DNA of 36,029 bases from Bradyrhizobium neotropicale (GCF_001641695.1 NZ_LSEF01000094.1:1-36029), one strand, 5' to 3'; shown: positions 7,942 to 16,343, counted from the stretch's first letter. The notes: generated by a model not told the origin, from the letters alone. Translations and numbers: made by a program.

Positions 7942-8013
7942 CTAAGGAATGTACAAGAAGGCCAATAGTGCGATCGCGGCAAGAACGAAGATCACCACTG
8001 ACTTGTTGATCAC
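7942..8013 (-). CDS. Very small single-helix membrane peptide
   Basis: Twenty-three codons from a GTG at 8013: a short polar N-terminus, then a hydrophobic helix (VVIFVLAAIALLAFLYIP) to the stop. The GTG overlaps the TGA of the ORF at 8010-8222 as GTGA, an arrangement typical of translational coupling. No independent ribosome site of strength is seen. Confidence 0.35.
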   Translation of the reverse strand: MINKSVVIFVLAAIALLAFLYIP

Positions 8014-8222
8014 TGTACGTCTTTCGAGTTTCTCAGCCGCATATCCGAAACGTCGAGCGATATGAGCAGGCTGTCTCGCTCAAGATCTTCCATCGAGTGC
8101 TCAGCCTGTAGCGGGTAAATCAACTGTAGCCGCCGAAACTCTTTCGCGTTTCGCATTGTGCCTGCGCGCACAGCCATACGCATTACCCCCATCACAAAGT
8201 CCCCATCACGAACGCGACTCAC
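8010..8222 (-). CDS. Small ORF interrupted by IS21
   Basis: A 70-codon frame whose GTG start lies at the IS21 target duplication. If IS21 and one 8-bp duplication are removed, the frame stays open for roughly 40 further codons upstream into 13648-13760 before a TAA, which suggests the insertion truncated a somewhat longer gene. The C-terminal half (SMEDLERDSLLISLDVSDMR) looks helical and protein-like. It is coupled by a 4-base overlap to the tiny membrane peptide ORF at 7942-8013. No family is recognised. Confidence 0.3.
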   Translation of the reverse strand: MSRVRDGDFVMGVMRMAVRAGTMRNAKEFRRLQLIYPLQAEHSMEDLERDSLLISLDVSDMRLRNSKDVQ

Positions 8223-8224
8223 AT
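8217..8224. repeat. IS21 target-site duplication, left
   Basis: ACTCACAT, identical to 13640-13647, directly flanks the element tip that begins TGCGTATTCC. Confidence 0.85.
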
Positions 8225-8293
8225 TGCGTATTCCACGGATGGTGATCAGCGATTGCAGGCGATCGTGATCACGGATTCCAGACGATGGTGATC
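8225..8293 (+). repeat. Left-end array of three 23-bp iterations (IS21)
   Basis: Three consecutive 23-bp units each end in GGTGATC or CGTGATC and carry a variant of ATTCCA. They are inverted relative to the six units at 13501-13639. Such multiple repeats at IS21 ends are the usual binding sites for IstA. Confidence 0.8.
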
Positions 8294-8493
8294 ACTTGCG
8301 GAGGCGAACACGACTGACGTGTTTATGTGTGCTGGAAATGGTCTTCCTGGTCAAGACAGACGGGAGGGTTTGGAGATCGGTCCGGCGGTCCATGGGAGGG
8401 CCCCGCGCGCGGCGCGGAGTGGCCCCCACGAGCGACGCAGCGGCGTGCGCGGGAGGGACCTGTGGGGCGGTGGGGCGATCGGGCGTGCGGTGG

Positions 8494-8604
8494 TCACGCG
8501 TTTGTCCTATCGTCGGCGCGCCGACGCAGGCTGTCGCCTTTGAGCTCAATGCGGTGAGCGTTGTGAATGATGCGGTCCAATATGGCGTCTCCAAGCGTGG
8601 GATC
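8494..8604 (-). pseudogene. istB: 3' fragment of istB
   Basis: The last 36 codons of an IstB: DPTLGDAILDRIIHNAHRIE followed by LKGDSLRRR and a short tail to TGA at 8494. It is the missing C-terminal end of the istB at 11239-11871. The junction at 8603-8604 (TC) matches that at 11237-11238, and joining across one TC gives WHDVIADPTLGDAILD in a single frame of 247 residues. Confidence 0.92.
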
Positions 8605-8630
8605 ACCGAACACGACAGAGTGCCCCTATT

Positions 8631-9131
8631 TTGGAACGGGTGGTGTCTCACGTCACGATCACGGACCCGCATCATTTTCTGTCCGGGCACCGGCTTGAGG
8701 TGCTGAAGGAGCGGTCGGGGCGCGGTCCCGCCTACGTCGTTGTCGCGCTGCCGGACGGGCGGCGGCGGGCGGTTCGGATCGCATCGACGGACCTTGCGGA
8801 GACGCCGATCGCTTCCCGCCCGAACGCGGCCGATCTGCCGCGTATCAGTGCACGTACGCTGATCCCATTGATGCAACATTTGAGCGCGAGTCTGGGCCTT
8901 CTCGACGAGAAGGTGATTCGCGATGACCCACCGACCACTTCCAGGTCGCGTTGCGTATCGACCCCTGCCGACGTTGGCAAATCCGCCCGGCCGTCCAACA
9001 GCCGACATTCCGCGTCTCTGGCCGAATCTATCGACCGCGACGCAAACGCAGATTGCTCAAACGATCGCCGCGCTGATGCGGCGAATGCAAGCGATCCCCG
9101 GCACGCCCGGAAGGGGACTGGGTCGTGCTGA
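8631..9131 (+). CDS. DUF5372-like accessory protein of the recombinase element
   Basis: The first 100 residues are the conserved part: ERVVSHVTITDPHHFLSGHR, then LEVLKERSGRGPAYVVVALPD and GRRRAVRIASTDLAE, then ISARTLIPLMQHLSASLGLL. This small beta-barrel-like domain resembles DUF5372 proteins that travel with recombinase genes; its role is unknown. After about residue 100 the frame continues in Ser-, Arg- and Asp-rich sequence antiparallel in composition to the overlapping ORF at 8923, so the true end is less certain. The start may be TTG at 8631 or one of the GTGs just after it. It is the first gene inside the left boundary. Confidence 0.6.
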   Translation: MERVVSHVTITDPHHFLSGHRLEVLKERSGRGPAYVVVALPDGRRRAVRIASTDLAETPIASRPNAADLPRISARTLIPLMQHLSASLGLLDEKVIRDDPPTTSRSRCVSTPADVGKSARPSNSRHSASLAESIDRDANADCSNDRRADAANASDPRHARKGTGSC

Positions 9132-9150
9132 TCAGCTCGAACATCGCTGA
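8923..9150 (+). CDS. Small second accessory ORF of the recombinase element
   Basis: Seventy-five codons from an ATG, overlapping the 3' part of the DUF5372-like gene in another frame and the first 26 bases of the recombinase. The C-terminal half (WPNLSTATQTQIAQTIAALMRR) looks like a short helical segment. The chained overlaps with both neighbours suggest one translationally coupled unit of three genes. No function can be named. Confidence 0.5.
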   Translation: MTHRPLPGRVAYRPLPTLANPPGRPTADIPRLWPNLSTATQTQIAQTIAALMRRMQAIPGTPGRGLGRADQLEHR

Positions 9151-11226
9151 CGAGCGGCTCACGACCGCGCACCGAGCCAAGTTGGCCTATGTCTACGTGC
9201 GGCAGTCATCCGTGAACCAGGTGCGGCAGCATCAGGAGAGCACCGAGCTGCAGTACCGCCTTGTCGATCGGGCCATCGGTCTGGGCTGGCCGGCCGAGCG
9301 CGTCCAGGTGATTGACGAGGATCTGGGCAAGTCCGGTGCTGGCGGCGTGGATCGTCATGGTTTCCAGAAGCTCATTGCCGAGATCAGCCTTGGCAACGCA
9401 GGTCTTGTGGTGAGTCTCGACGCTTCTCGCTTGGCCCGCAATAACCGGGACTGGCATCAGCTTCTCGAACTGTGCTCGGTATTCGGCGTGCTCATTGCGG
9501 ATGGTGAGCGGCTTTACGATCCGCGCGCCTACCACGACCGGCTGCTGTTGGGCTTGTCCGGCATCATGAGCGAGGCCGAGTTGCATCAGCTTCGGATGCG
9601 CCTTCACCAAGGGGAGCGCCAAAAGGCGGCGCGGGGCGAACTGCGGCTGCCCCTGCCAGCCGGGCTCGCCTGCGATCGAGCGGGCACGATTATTCTCAAT
9701 CCCGATGAGGAGGTGCAGGCCCGTCTGCATCTGGTGTTTGCCAAATTTCGGGAACTACAAAGCGCTCGCCGTGTGATGCGTTACTTGGACAGGAATGGAT
9801 TGTCCTTGCCGGCTCGACCGCTGCTTGGACCATCTCCACACGAGATCGTCTGGCGTGCGCCAGATAGTGCACGCGTCCTTAGTATCCTTCAAAATCCGGC
9901 CTATGCTGGGGCGTATGTTTATGGCCGCCGGCAAAAAGATCCGAGCCGATGCCGGCCGGGATCGCTGACGGGGACGGTCAAGGTGGCGATCGCGGATTGG
10001 GCGGTTTGCCTCCACGCCGCTCACCCAGGCTATATCAGCTGGGAGGAGTTCATGGCCAACCAGGGGCGACTGGCAGATAACGTCTGCCGCTATGAGGCAG
10101 GACACTCTGGCGTACCGCGCAAGGGGGCAGCCCTGTTACAAGGAATTGCGATCTGCGGCCGTTGTGGACGGCGCATGAGCATGCGCTATACGGGCCCGAA
10201 TGCCGATTATCCAGTCTATTGCTGCCGTTCGGATCGGGACCAGCAAGGCAGTGCACGTGCCAGGAAGTCCGGGCCTTGGCGGTTGACGCGCTGGTTGAGC
10301 GGGTGGTCCTCGATGCCCTGGTGCCGGATCAGATTGAGATCGCACTCGCAGCGGCGGGCCAACTGGAGCAGGAGAGCCGTCAGCTCGAGCGCCAGTGGAC
10401 GCTTCGCGTGGAGCGCGCCCGCTACGAGGCCGAGCGTGCTCGGCGTCAGTATGACGCCGTAGAGCCTGAGAACCGTCTTGTGGCGCGCTCACTTGAGCGG
10501 GTTTGGGAAGAGAAGCTGCGTGTCGTCGAGACGGTCGAGCAGGAGCATGCGCGTTGGCGCGCGCAAGAGCCGCTTCTGATTGGCCCGGCGGAACGCGCAG
10601 GGCTGCAAGCGCTCGGCGAGAACCTTCCACGGATTTGGAACACGGCCACCACGTCGGCAGCCGATCGCAAGCGCATTCTGCGATTTGTCATCCGCGAAGT
10701 CGTTCTTGATCAGAAGCGGGCTCGAGGTCAGGTGTGGCTCAAGATCGTCTGGCAGACCGGCGCAATCAGCGAGCATCACTTGCAACGGCGCGTTCACACC
10801 TACCGCGATTACGTCGACATTGATCGGTTGCGGCAACGGATCGTCGAGTTGAATGCTGAACACAAAATGGATTCCGAGATCGCGGCAATACTCAATCAGG
10901 AAGGCTTCGTCGCGGCCCTAGGCTGCGTGTTCAAAGGCAAGAACGTCTGGGTGTTGCGTACCCGCTGGGGCATTCCCACCGTCAAAATCAACGGCATGGA
11001 CAAGAATCCGATGCGCTGGCCCGACGGTAGCTTCTCGATTCAGGGCGCAGCAGCTGAGCTTGGAGTAACCCCGCAAACGGTGCTCGATTATCTCGCGCGC
11101 GGATTGCTGGCAGGTCGTCAGTTAGCCAAAGGCCAGCCATGGCAGATCGAGCTCTCAAACGAACAAATCAGTCAGCTTCGCAATCGGGTACGACGTACCA
11201 AGCGTTCGAAGAAGGAGGCATCATGA
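9125..11226 (+). pseudogene. Large serine recombinase, frameshifted
   Basis: About 700 codons in two frames. The resolvase domain is at residues 20-170: YVYVRQSSVNQ with the nucleophile Ser at about 28, then DEDLGKSGAG and LDASRLARNNRDW. A recombinase domain follows (SILQNPAYAGAYVYGRRQKD), then a zinc ribbon (CGRCGRRMSMRY, YCC), a long coiled coil (about 400-480) and a C-terminal helix-turn-helix with SIQGAAAELGVTPQTVLDYL. At 10256-10258 the sequence GCA CG TGC lacks one base: restoring it joins QQGSAR to CQEVRALAVDALVERV. The protein would therefore be cut after the zinc ribbon. It starts at GTG 9125. Confidence 0.9.
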
Positions 11227-11238
11227 AGTCATCGGCTC

Positions 11239-11871
11239 GGCAATCACGTCATGCCATTGCGACACGGGGACCTGACTTGTGATCAACAATGATCCCTTGT
11301 CGTAGCGATCATCGACGATCTCGAGCAGATCTCGGCGCTGGTCGGCGGTGAGCGGTTCGGGTCCCCAGTCGTCCAGGATGAGCAGGTTGACGCGCTCCAG
11401 CGTCGCGATCAGGCGAGCGAGACGGCCTTCGCCGCGCGCCTGGGCGAGATCGGCGAACAAGCGGGGCACGCGCTTGTAGAGGACGGAGAAGCCGTCGCGG
11501 CAGGCTCTGTTGCCGAGCGCGCAAGCCAGCCAGGACTTGCCGGTGCCGGTCGGACCGACGATGACGAGATGGTTGTGCTCGCGGATCCATTGGCAGGTGG
11601 CGAGGTTCTGAAAGAGGGAACGATCGAGACCACGAGCGGTGCGATAGTCGACATTCTCGATGGCGGCCGCCTGCCGAAGCTTGGCATTGCTCAAGCGCCG
11701 TACGAGGCGACGGTTGTCGCGGGAGGTAACCTCGCGATCGACGAGGAGACCGAGCCAATCGGGGTGCGGCATCCCGGCGGCCTCGGGATTGTTCTGCAGT
11801 TCGATGAGGGTATCGGCCATGGCAGTGAGGCCGAGTGCGCGCAGGCGTTCGACGGTCGGATGAATGAGCAC
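11239..11871 (-). pseudogene. istB: 5' part of istB, IS21 helper ATPase, interrupted
   Basis: The first 211 residues of IstB, the AAA+ partner that stimulates IstA transposition. Walker A is GPTGTGKS (about residues 106-113) and Walker B is NLLILDDWG. The GTG start at 11871 follows GGAG by six bases and lies 13 bp after istA, as in a normal IS21 operon. The frame runs a few codons into the inserted element (to a stop at 11221), losing the conserved C-terminus, which survives at 8494-8604. The encoded protein keeps its ATPase core but is probably inactive. Confidence 0.93.
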
Positions 11872-11884
11872 GATGATCTCCTGA

Positions 11885-13423
11885 TCAGTTGTAGTAACCG
11901 CGGCCGCGGATGTTGGCGTGGAAGAGGATGGGCGCCTCCTGGGTCGGAGGCGCGGTTTTGTCGGTGCCGTTCTTCAGGATGGCAGCGACCGATTTGTAGG
12001 AACGGGCGTTGAGCAAAAGGGCACGGGCGCAGGCGGCGTCGACACGTTCCTCGCCGTAGCGCTTGACCAGTCCGAGAATGCCGATGGCCGAGCGGAAGCC
12101 CTGTTCCGGGTGCGGCCGCGACCGCAGGATGACGTCGATCAGCGTCTCGGCGTCGGGCCCCACCTTAGCGGCTTCGGAGCGGATGCGCTCATGCGTCCAG
12201 TCGCGGTAGCGGCGATGCGAGCTCGGCATATGCTCGGAGATCGTTGTCGGGCGGTGCGGCAGGGTGCTGCGCAGATGCGAGGCGACGCGCTTGCCGCGCA
12301 GGAAAATCTCGACGGTCTTTAGGGTGATCCGTGCCTCGACCTCCTCATGGACGAGGTTGTGGGGGACGCTGTAATAATGTTTGGCAATCTCGACATGATA
12401 GTCGAGGTTCACCCGGCAACGCTTCCACTCGGCATACTCGTAAGGCTCGTCGGGCAAGGGGGTGAGTGCTGGCCGGTCGAGTTCCTCGAACAGCTCGCGC
12501 CGACTTCGTCCCCAGCTCCTGAGCGGTCGGTTGTTAAGATCGACGAGAAGCGCATGGATCGCTTCATTGAGGGCGGCAAGCGAGAAGAAACGGCGGTTGC
12601 GTAGCCGCGCCAGAATCCATCGCCCGACGATTTGGACGCCCACTTCGACCTTGGCCTTGTCGCGCGGATGATGCGGCCGTGCCGGAACAATAGCGGTGCG
12701 GTAATGGCGGGCGAGATCGGCATAGGTCCGGTTGACCATCGGCTCGTGAAAGCACGCCCGGGTGATGCCGGCCTTGAGATTGTCGCTCACCGTTTGCCGG
12801 GCGGCTCCGCCGAAATAAGCAAACGCGCGGACGTGGGAGCCGATCCAGTCCGGCAAGTTCTGGCTGAAGCTGGCCTCGGCGTAGGTGTAGTTCGAGGCAC
12901 CGAGCACGGCGACGAATATCTGCGTGCTGCGCACCTCGCCGCTGAGCCCGTCGACCACCTCCATGGTGTGGCCGGAATAGTCGACGAACAGCTTCTCGCC
13001 GGCGACATGGACTTGGCGCAGGGTCGGCTTGAGGCGGCCAGCCCATTCCCTGTACCGTTCGCAGAACCACGAATAGCTGAAACTGTCGGACTTGGAGTCG
13101 CAATACTCCTCCCACAACAGCATCAACGTCACGTTCCTCCGTCGCAACTCGCGATGAACCAGCGCCCAATCCGGCTGCGGGCGCTCGTCGCTGGGCAGAT
13201 CGGACGGTGGCGGAAACAGGCGGTTCTCGAGCCGGACATCGTCATTGAGCTCCGGCGGTAACGGCCAGGTCAAACCTGCGCGGCGTGCTAGGTTGAGGTA
13301 CTTGCAGACCGTGCCCTGGGCCAGGCCTAGGCTGCGGGCAACCGTACGCTGCGACATGCCGACGCTGTAGTGCAGGCGTAAAACTTCGCGAATATGGCGC
13401 ATGGACAGTCTCTCTGTCGGCAT
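11885..13423 (-). CDS. istA: IS21-family transposase IstA
   Basis: A complete 512-residue IstA, the DDE transposase of IS21. The N-terminal HTH lies at residues 8-50 (MRHIREVLRLHYSVGMSQRT, then VARSLGLAQGTVCKYL). The integrase core holds Asp in KLFVDYSGHTMEVV (about 148), Asp in TVSDNLKAGITRA (about 215) and Glu in KAKVEVGVQIV (about 263). The C-terminal part with HYYSVPHNLVHEEVEAR is typical of IS21. The start ATG is 216 bp inside the right tip of the element, just after the 23-bp repeats that IstA is expected to bind. No frameshift is seen. Confidence 0.95.
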   Translation of the reverse strand: MPTERLSMRHIREVLRLHYSVGMSQRTVARSLGLAQGTVCKYLNLARRAGLTWPLPPELNDDVRLENRLFPPPSDLPSDERPQPDWALVHRELRRRNVTLMLLWEEYCDSKSDSFSYSWFCERYREWAGRLKPTLRQVHVAGEKLFVDYSGHTMEVVDGLSGEVRSTQIFVAVLGASNYTYAEASFSQNLPDWIGSHVRAFAYFGGAARQTVSDNLKAGITRACFHEPMVNRTYADLARHYRTAIVPARPHHPRDKAKVEVGVQIVGRWILARLRNRRFFSLAALNEAIHALLVDLNNRPLRSWGRSRRELFEELDRPALTPLPDEPYEYAEWKRCRVNLDYHVEIAKHYYSVPHNLVHEEVEARITLKTVEIFLRGKRVASHLRSTLPHRPTTISEHMPSSHRRYRDWTHERIRSEAAKVGPDAETLIDVILRSRPHPEQGFRSAIGILGLVKRYGEERVDAACARALLLNARSYKSVAAILKNGTDKTAPPTQEAPILFHANIRGRGYYN

Positions 13424-13500
13424 CTCGATCCTCTGCTGTCGGGCAAAAGACCAAGCTACCTGGGTTGCAGACTGTCAGTGGTGTTCGGCTCGCTGTCCCC

Positions 13501-13639
13501 GATCATGATCCGCTGGAAATAGCGATCACGATCCTGTGGAATTGGTGATCACAATCCCCTGGAAACGGTGATCACGATGCTCTGGAATGAGTGATCACGA
13601 TGGCCTGGAATTGGTGATCACGATCGTCTGGAACGCGCA
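13501..13639 (+). repeat. Right-end array of six 23-bp iterations (IS21)
   Basis: Six direct units of 23 bp, each GATCACGATNNNCTGGAA plus five variable bases, fill the end of the IS21 up to the tip at 13639. Units share the GTGATCAC palindrome at their junctions. These are probably IstA-binding sites. The number of units at the two ends differs (six against three). Confidence 0.85.
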
Positions 13640-13647
13640 ACTCACAT
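13640..13647. repeat. IS21 target-site duplication, right
   Basis: ACTCACAT, identical to 8217-8224. Confidence 0.85.
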
Positions 13648-13813
13648 CGAGGCGAATTAAAATAGCCACTGCGAGATGCCCGAAAGCTGTCGGCGAGGTG
13701 CGGAGTGTATATGAATGCGAGCCCGCCAAATCAGGTAGTTGAACGACAGCGTTATCTTAGCAAACTCCGCGGAGTCTGTATTTCACGCGGAGGACAGGCC
13801 ATGAGGGGCGGTG

Positions 13814-14158
13814 ATGAGAACGAAAGAGAAGGCGAAGAAAGGAGCAACGAAGGGCGGAGGCAAGCACGAATTTATCGTGCTGAATCTGACCAAAGAAAAG
13901 CTCAAGGGGCATGTTTTGTGGGAAAGCAGCGGCGACGAGATCAAGATCGATGTCAATGGTCTTGAGTCTGGAAAGGGCTCGCTGCGAAAGCGGTCGTACC
14001 CGTCCAGTGGCAATCGGGTCTATTGGCGATCGTCGGAGCGAGACAGGGAATCCGAGCTGAATTGTTGGCATGGCTACGCCCATGCCATTGTAACCATCAG
14101 CGACTACGGAATCCGGGTGCTTGCTACCGACACGAGCCCCGATACGTGGAAATGGTAG
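13814..14158 (+). CDS. Hypothetical protein, 114 aa
   Basis: An unrecognised small soluble protein. The N-terminus is a lysine-rich tail (RTKEKAKKGATKGGGKH) followed by a probable beta-rich domain: FIVLNLTKEKLKGHVLWES, GDEIKIDVNGLESGKGSLRK, then a Trp- and His-containing C-terminal part ending DTSPDTWKW. I start at ATG 13814, preceded by AGGGG at five bases; a GTG one codon earlier is possible. There is no membrane segment. The basic tail could bind nucleic acid, but nothing else supports that. Confidence 0.55.
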   Translation: MRTKEKAKKGATKGGGKHEFIVLNLTKEKLKGHVLWESSGDEIKIDVNGLESGKGSLRKRSYPSSGNRVYWRSSERDRESELNCWHGYAHAIVTISDYGIRVLATDTSPDTWKW

Positions 14159-14429
14159 CGCAACGTCGACACTGACGCCGCACGTAAGTGGCCATTCTTA
14201 GCTCTGCGTGTTTTCGTCCATTTCAAGGGTGTGCTGGACGCCCGCCCTAGAACGTCGAACAAGGAAGCGACGAAAATGAGTCGGAACGAACTGGGGACGC
14301 TGCGGCGAACGTTCTAGCCAAATCCCCGCAAAAGCGGGAGCAACATTGATGTTGAATGTTGAGTCTAGGAGCCGACCTGTCCGCGAATTTCACTAAGCGT
14401 CTGCCGGACGAGCAACCGGAGGATAAACA
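14159..14429. other. Intergenic region before the decarboxylase-like gene
   Basis: No gene is seen. A small hairpin (CCCGC, AAAA, GCGGG) lies at 14325-14338, about 90 bp upstream of the next start, and has no T tract. Confidence 0.4.
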
Positions 14430-15188
14430 ATGCCGGAAGTCAGAGGCATTCCATTCGATGCACCCCTTTATCACGGAGATAGAGAGCACGGCAGCGCGTT
14501 TCTTAACTGCCAAGCCGTACAAGCGGTCTTTACAATTGCGAGCGATGTGGAGCGCCTGTTGCCAAAGCAGTTAACACCTGCCGCAGATCCTGCGGTCGGT
14601 GTTGTAGGTATAGCGAATTACGGCTCGAGCATCGTCGGACCATATCTCGAGCAGTACTCTGGAATCGAAGTTCGTGATCCGGGTGGGGAGACCGGTTTCT
14701 ATATACCCTATATCTATGTGACGACAAATGATGCAGCCCTCGCGTCGGGACGCGAGATTCTCGGCGCGCCGAAAAAGCTCGCTCACATCGCGTTGACCCG
14801 CGAAGGCAGCCTGATTCAGGGAACGCTCGAGCGACCGACAGGTAAGCGTCTGCTGACTATCACTGCTCAACCAGACTCGCGCTTGAGAGCAGCGGCACGG
14901 CAGATGTTTTCCACACACACCAACTTCTATTCGGTCAGGCATTTGCCCCCAGTAAATCAATTTGGGAAAGGCGCCGCCACACAGCTGGTGAAATGGTGCA
15001 CAAACCGAACGTTCCGACGAGACGCGGGGGGCGAAGAAGTACTATTCACGGGCCCCGTTTCACTAACTTACGACTCGCCGTCGGTCATCGATCCCGTGCA
15101 CAATTTGAAGGTTGGCGAGATCATGCTTGGTACGTACGAGGAGTACGATTCTAGCCTCCAGGCAATCGATCTCCTTTCAGACGCGTAA
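14430..15188 (+). CDS. Acetoacetate decarboxylase family protein
   Basis: A 252-residue member of the ADC fold (typical length 245-265). The key segment GREILGAPKKLAHI places two lysines at 115 and 116, the same positions as the Schiff-base lysine and its neighbour in clostridial acetoacetate decarboxylase. Other family features are PYLEQYSGIE near 71-80 and FYIPYIYVTTNDAALASGRE before the lysines. GGAGG lies 8 bases before the ATG. Many ADC-fold proteins act on other keto acids or do aldol chemistry, so the substrate is open. The SDR and oleate hydratase genes downstream suggest a role with oxidised fatty acids or related keto acids. Confidence 0.85.
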   Translation: MPEVRGIPFDAPLYHGDREHGSAFLNCQAVQAVFTIASDVERLLPKQLTPAADPAVGVVGIANYGSSIVGPYLEQYSGIEVRDPGGETGFYIPYIYVTTNDAALASGREILGAPKKLAHIALTREGSLIQGTLERPTGKRLLTITAQPDSRLRAAARQMFSTHTNFYSVRHLPPVNQFGKGAATQLVKWCTNRTFRRDAGGEEVLFTGPVSLTYDSPSVIDPVHNLKVGEIMLGTYEEYDSSLQAIDLLSDA

Positions 15189-15581
15189 ACCGTCGGTGCT
15201 GCAGCGGCTCTTTGGGCCAGCGATTGACGGCACTAGCTTGAGAGGATGGTTTCGGAATTATCCCTTGGGCGTTCAGAACGAAGCTCATAATCCGCACGAA
15301 GTGAGTACAGCCATGAACTGCGTATTCCTTTTTGCGTCCCGTCTTCAACCGATGCCGAGCGTCATGTACTTAGCGTCGATCAGAGCCAATTGCTTCTTTG
15401 CAATGGTTATCTCTCGGCATGGGCGGGCTTGGCGACGGTGGGCGATCGCATTCATCCGCCTGTTTCGCGAATTTACGCGATTGTCCTTCGGTACAAAGCG
15501 CCGAGTTTGGCAGTTATCAGAGCAGCACGATGCGCGCCTCTTCCGAGGCTACATTGCATCACATACGGCGAGGACTACGTC
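15189..15581. other. Gap between decarboxylase-like gene and SDR
   Basis: A 393-bp interval without a recognisable protein. A plus-strand frame of 160 codons crosses it but overlaps both flanking genes and has no family features. The gap is large for an operon, so the SDR may have its own promoter here. Confidence 0.4.
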
Positions 15582-16343
15582 ATGGCACGTGTGAGTGAAA
15601 AAGTCATTCTGGTGACTGGCGCGGCGCGGGGGATGGGAGCGGCACATGCCCGTTTGCTGATTGCGGAGGGCGCTCGAGTCGTAGTCACTGATATCCTTGA
15701 TGCAGATGGAGAGGCTCTCGCTGCCGAACTGGGAAATGCCGCCCTTTACGTACACCAGGATGTTAGCGAGCCGAAATCGTGGGCAACGGCGGTCGCGGCC
15801 GCAGAGAGCACCTTTGGCGCCTTACATGGGCTCGTCAACAATGCGGGTGTCGCCAGCATGGCTCCGATCGAACAGTTCCCACTCGATCAATGGAACAGAA
15901 CCCTAGCAGTCAATTTAACGGGCGTATTCCTCGGCATCCAGGCTGCCCTACCAGCAATTCGGCGCGCCGGCGGAGGTTCGATCGTCAACGTCTCATCGGT
16001 CGAGGGACTGCGAGGCAGCCCTGGCCTTCATGCTTATGTCGCCTCCAAGTTCGGCGTGCGGGGTGTCACCAAGTCTGCCGCGCTAGAGGGGGCGGCCTTC
16101 GGTGTGCGTGTCAACTCAGTTCATCCTGGCCTCGTCACCACGGCGATGAGTGAGGGCTTGGATCCGGCCCTTTTTCCAATTCCATTGGGACGGGCGGCCC
16201 AGCCGCTCGAAGTGTCTCAGGCGGTCGCATTCCTGCTTAGCGACGAGTCCAGTTACATGACTGGTGCTGAGATAGTCCTCGACGGCGGCTTGACGATCGG
16301 CGTCCCGCATAAATGTGCGGCCCTGGAGGACATGTTTTCGTGA
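15582..16343 (+). CDS. SDR family oxidoreductase
   Basis: A 253-residue classical short-chain dehydrogenase. The cofactor loop TGAARGMG is at residues 11-18. An acidic residue after the second strand (VVVTDILDADG) favours NAD. NNAG follows near residue 87, then VSSVEG with the catalytic Ser near 138, YVASK with the catalytic Tyr and Lys near 151-155, and PGLVTT. The sequence resembles SDRs that oxidise secondary alcohols. The ATG follows GAGG by about nine bases. It ends a few bases before the oleate hydratase, and a possible GTG start of that gene overlaps its stop. Oxidation of a hydroxy fatty acid to the keto acid is a plausible but inferred role. Confidence 0.9.
   Translation: MARVSEKVILVTGAARGMGAAHARLLIAEGARVVVTDILDADGEALAAELGNAALYVHQDVSEPKSWATAVAAAESTFGALHGLVNNAGVASMAPIEQFPLDQWNRTLAVNLTGVFLGIQAALPAIRRAGGGSIVNVSSVEGLRGSPGLHAYVASKFGVRGVTKSAALEGAAFGVRVNSVHPGLVTTAMSEGLDPALFPIPLGRAAQPLEVSQAVAFLLSDESSYMTGAEIVLDGGLTIGVPHKCAALEDMFS

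Larger units (their letters stand above)
8603..11238 (+). mobile_element. Serine-recombinase element inserted in istB
   Basis: About 2,634 bp bounded by the dinucleotide TC (8603-8604 and 11237-11238; GA on the other strand). Deleting one copy and the interior restores istB precisely. There are no terminal inverted repeats, as expected for serine-recombinase integration, which crosses over at a 2-bp core. Three plus-strand genes fill it: a DUF5372-like small protein, a second small ORF and a large recombinase. The recombinase stop codon is 10 bp from the right end, so the unit is compact. A 1-bp deletion in the recombinase suggests this copy is now immobile. Confidence 0.85.
8225..13639. mobile_element. 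IS21-family element carrying a nested insertion
   Basis: The tips are TGCGTATTCC on the left and the inverse of TGCGCGTTCC on the right, and 8-bp direct repeats ACTCACAT flank both. Inside, on the minus strand, lie istA and istB in the standard order. istB is split by a serine-recombinase element at 8603-11238. Without that insertion the IS21 would be about 2.8 kb, a normal size. Both ends carry arrays of 23-bp iterations (three left, six right). Confidence 0.92.

Noticed and set aside
13501..13639. Regular repeats resembling a CRISPR array
   Set aside because: The units are 23 bp head-to-tail without unique spacers and lie at the tip of an IS21 element, with inverted counterparts at the other tip. 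They are transposase-binding repeats.
14325..14338. Small hairpin considered as a terminator
   Set aside because: A 5-bp stem without a T tract is too weak to call.
15112..15594. Plus-strand 160-codon frame between the decarboxylase-like gene and the SDR
   Set aside because: It overlaps the ends of both neighbours in another frame and its translation (many Arg, Ser, His) has no family features.
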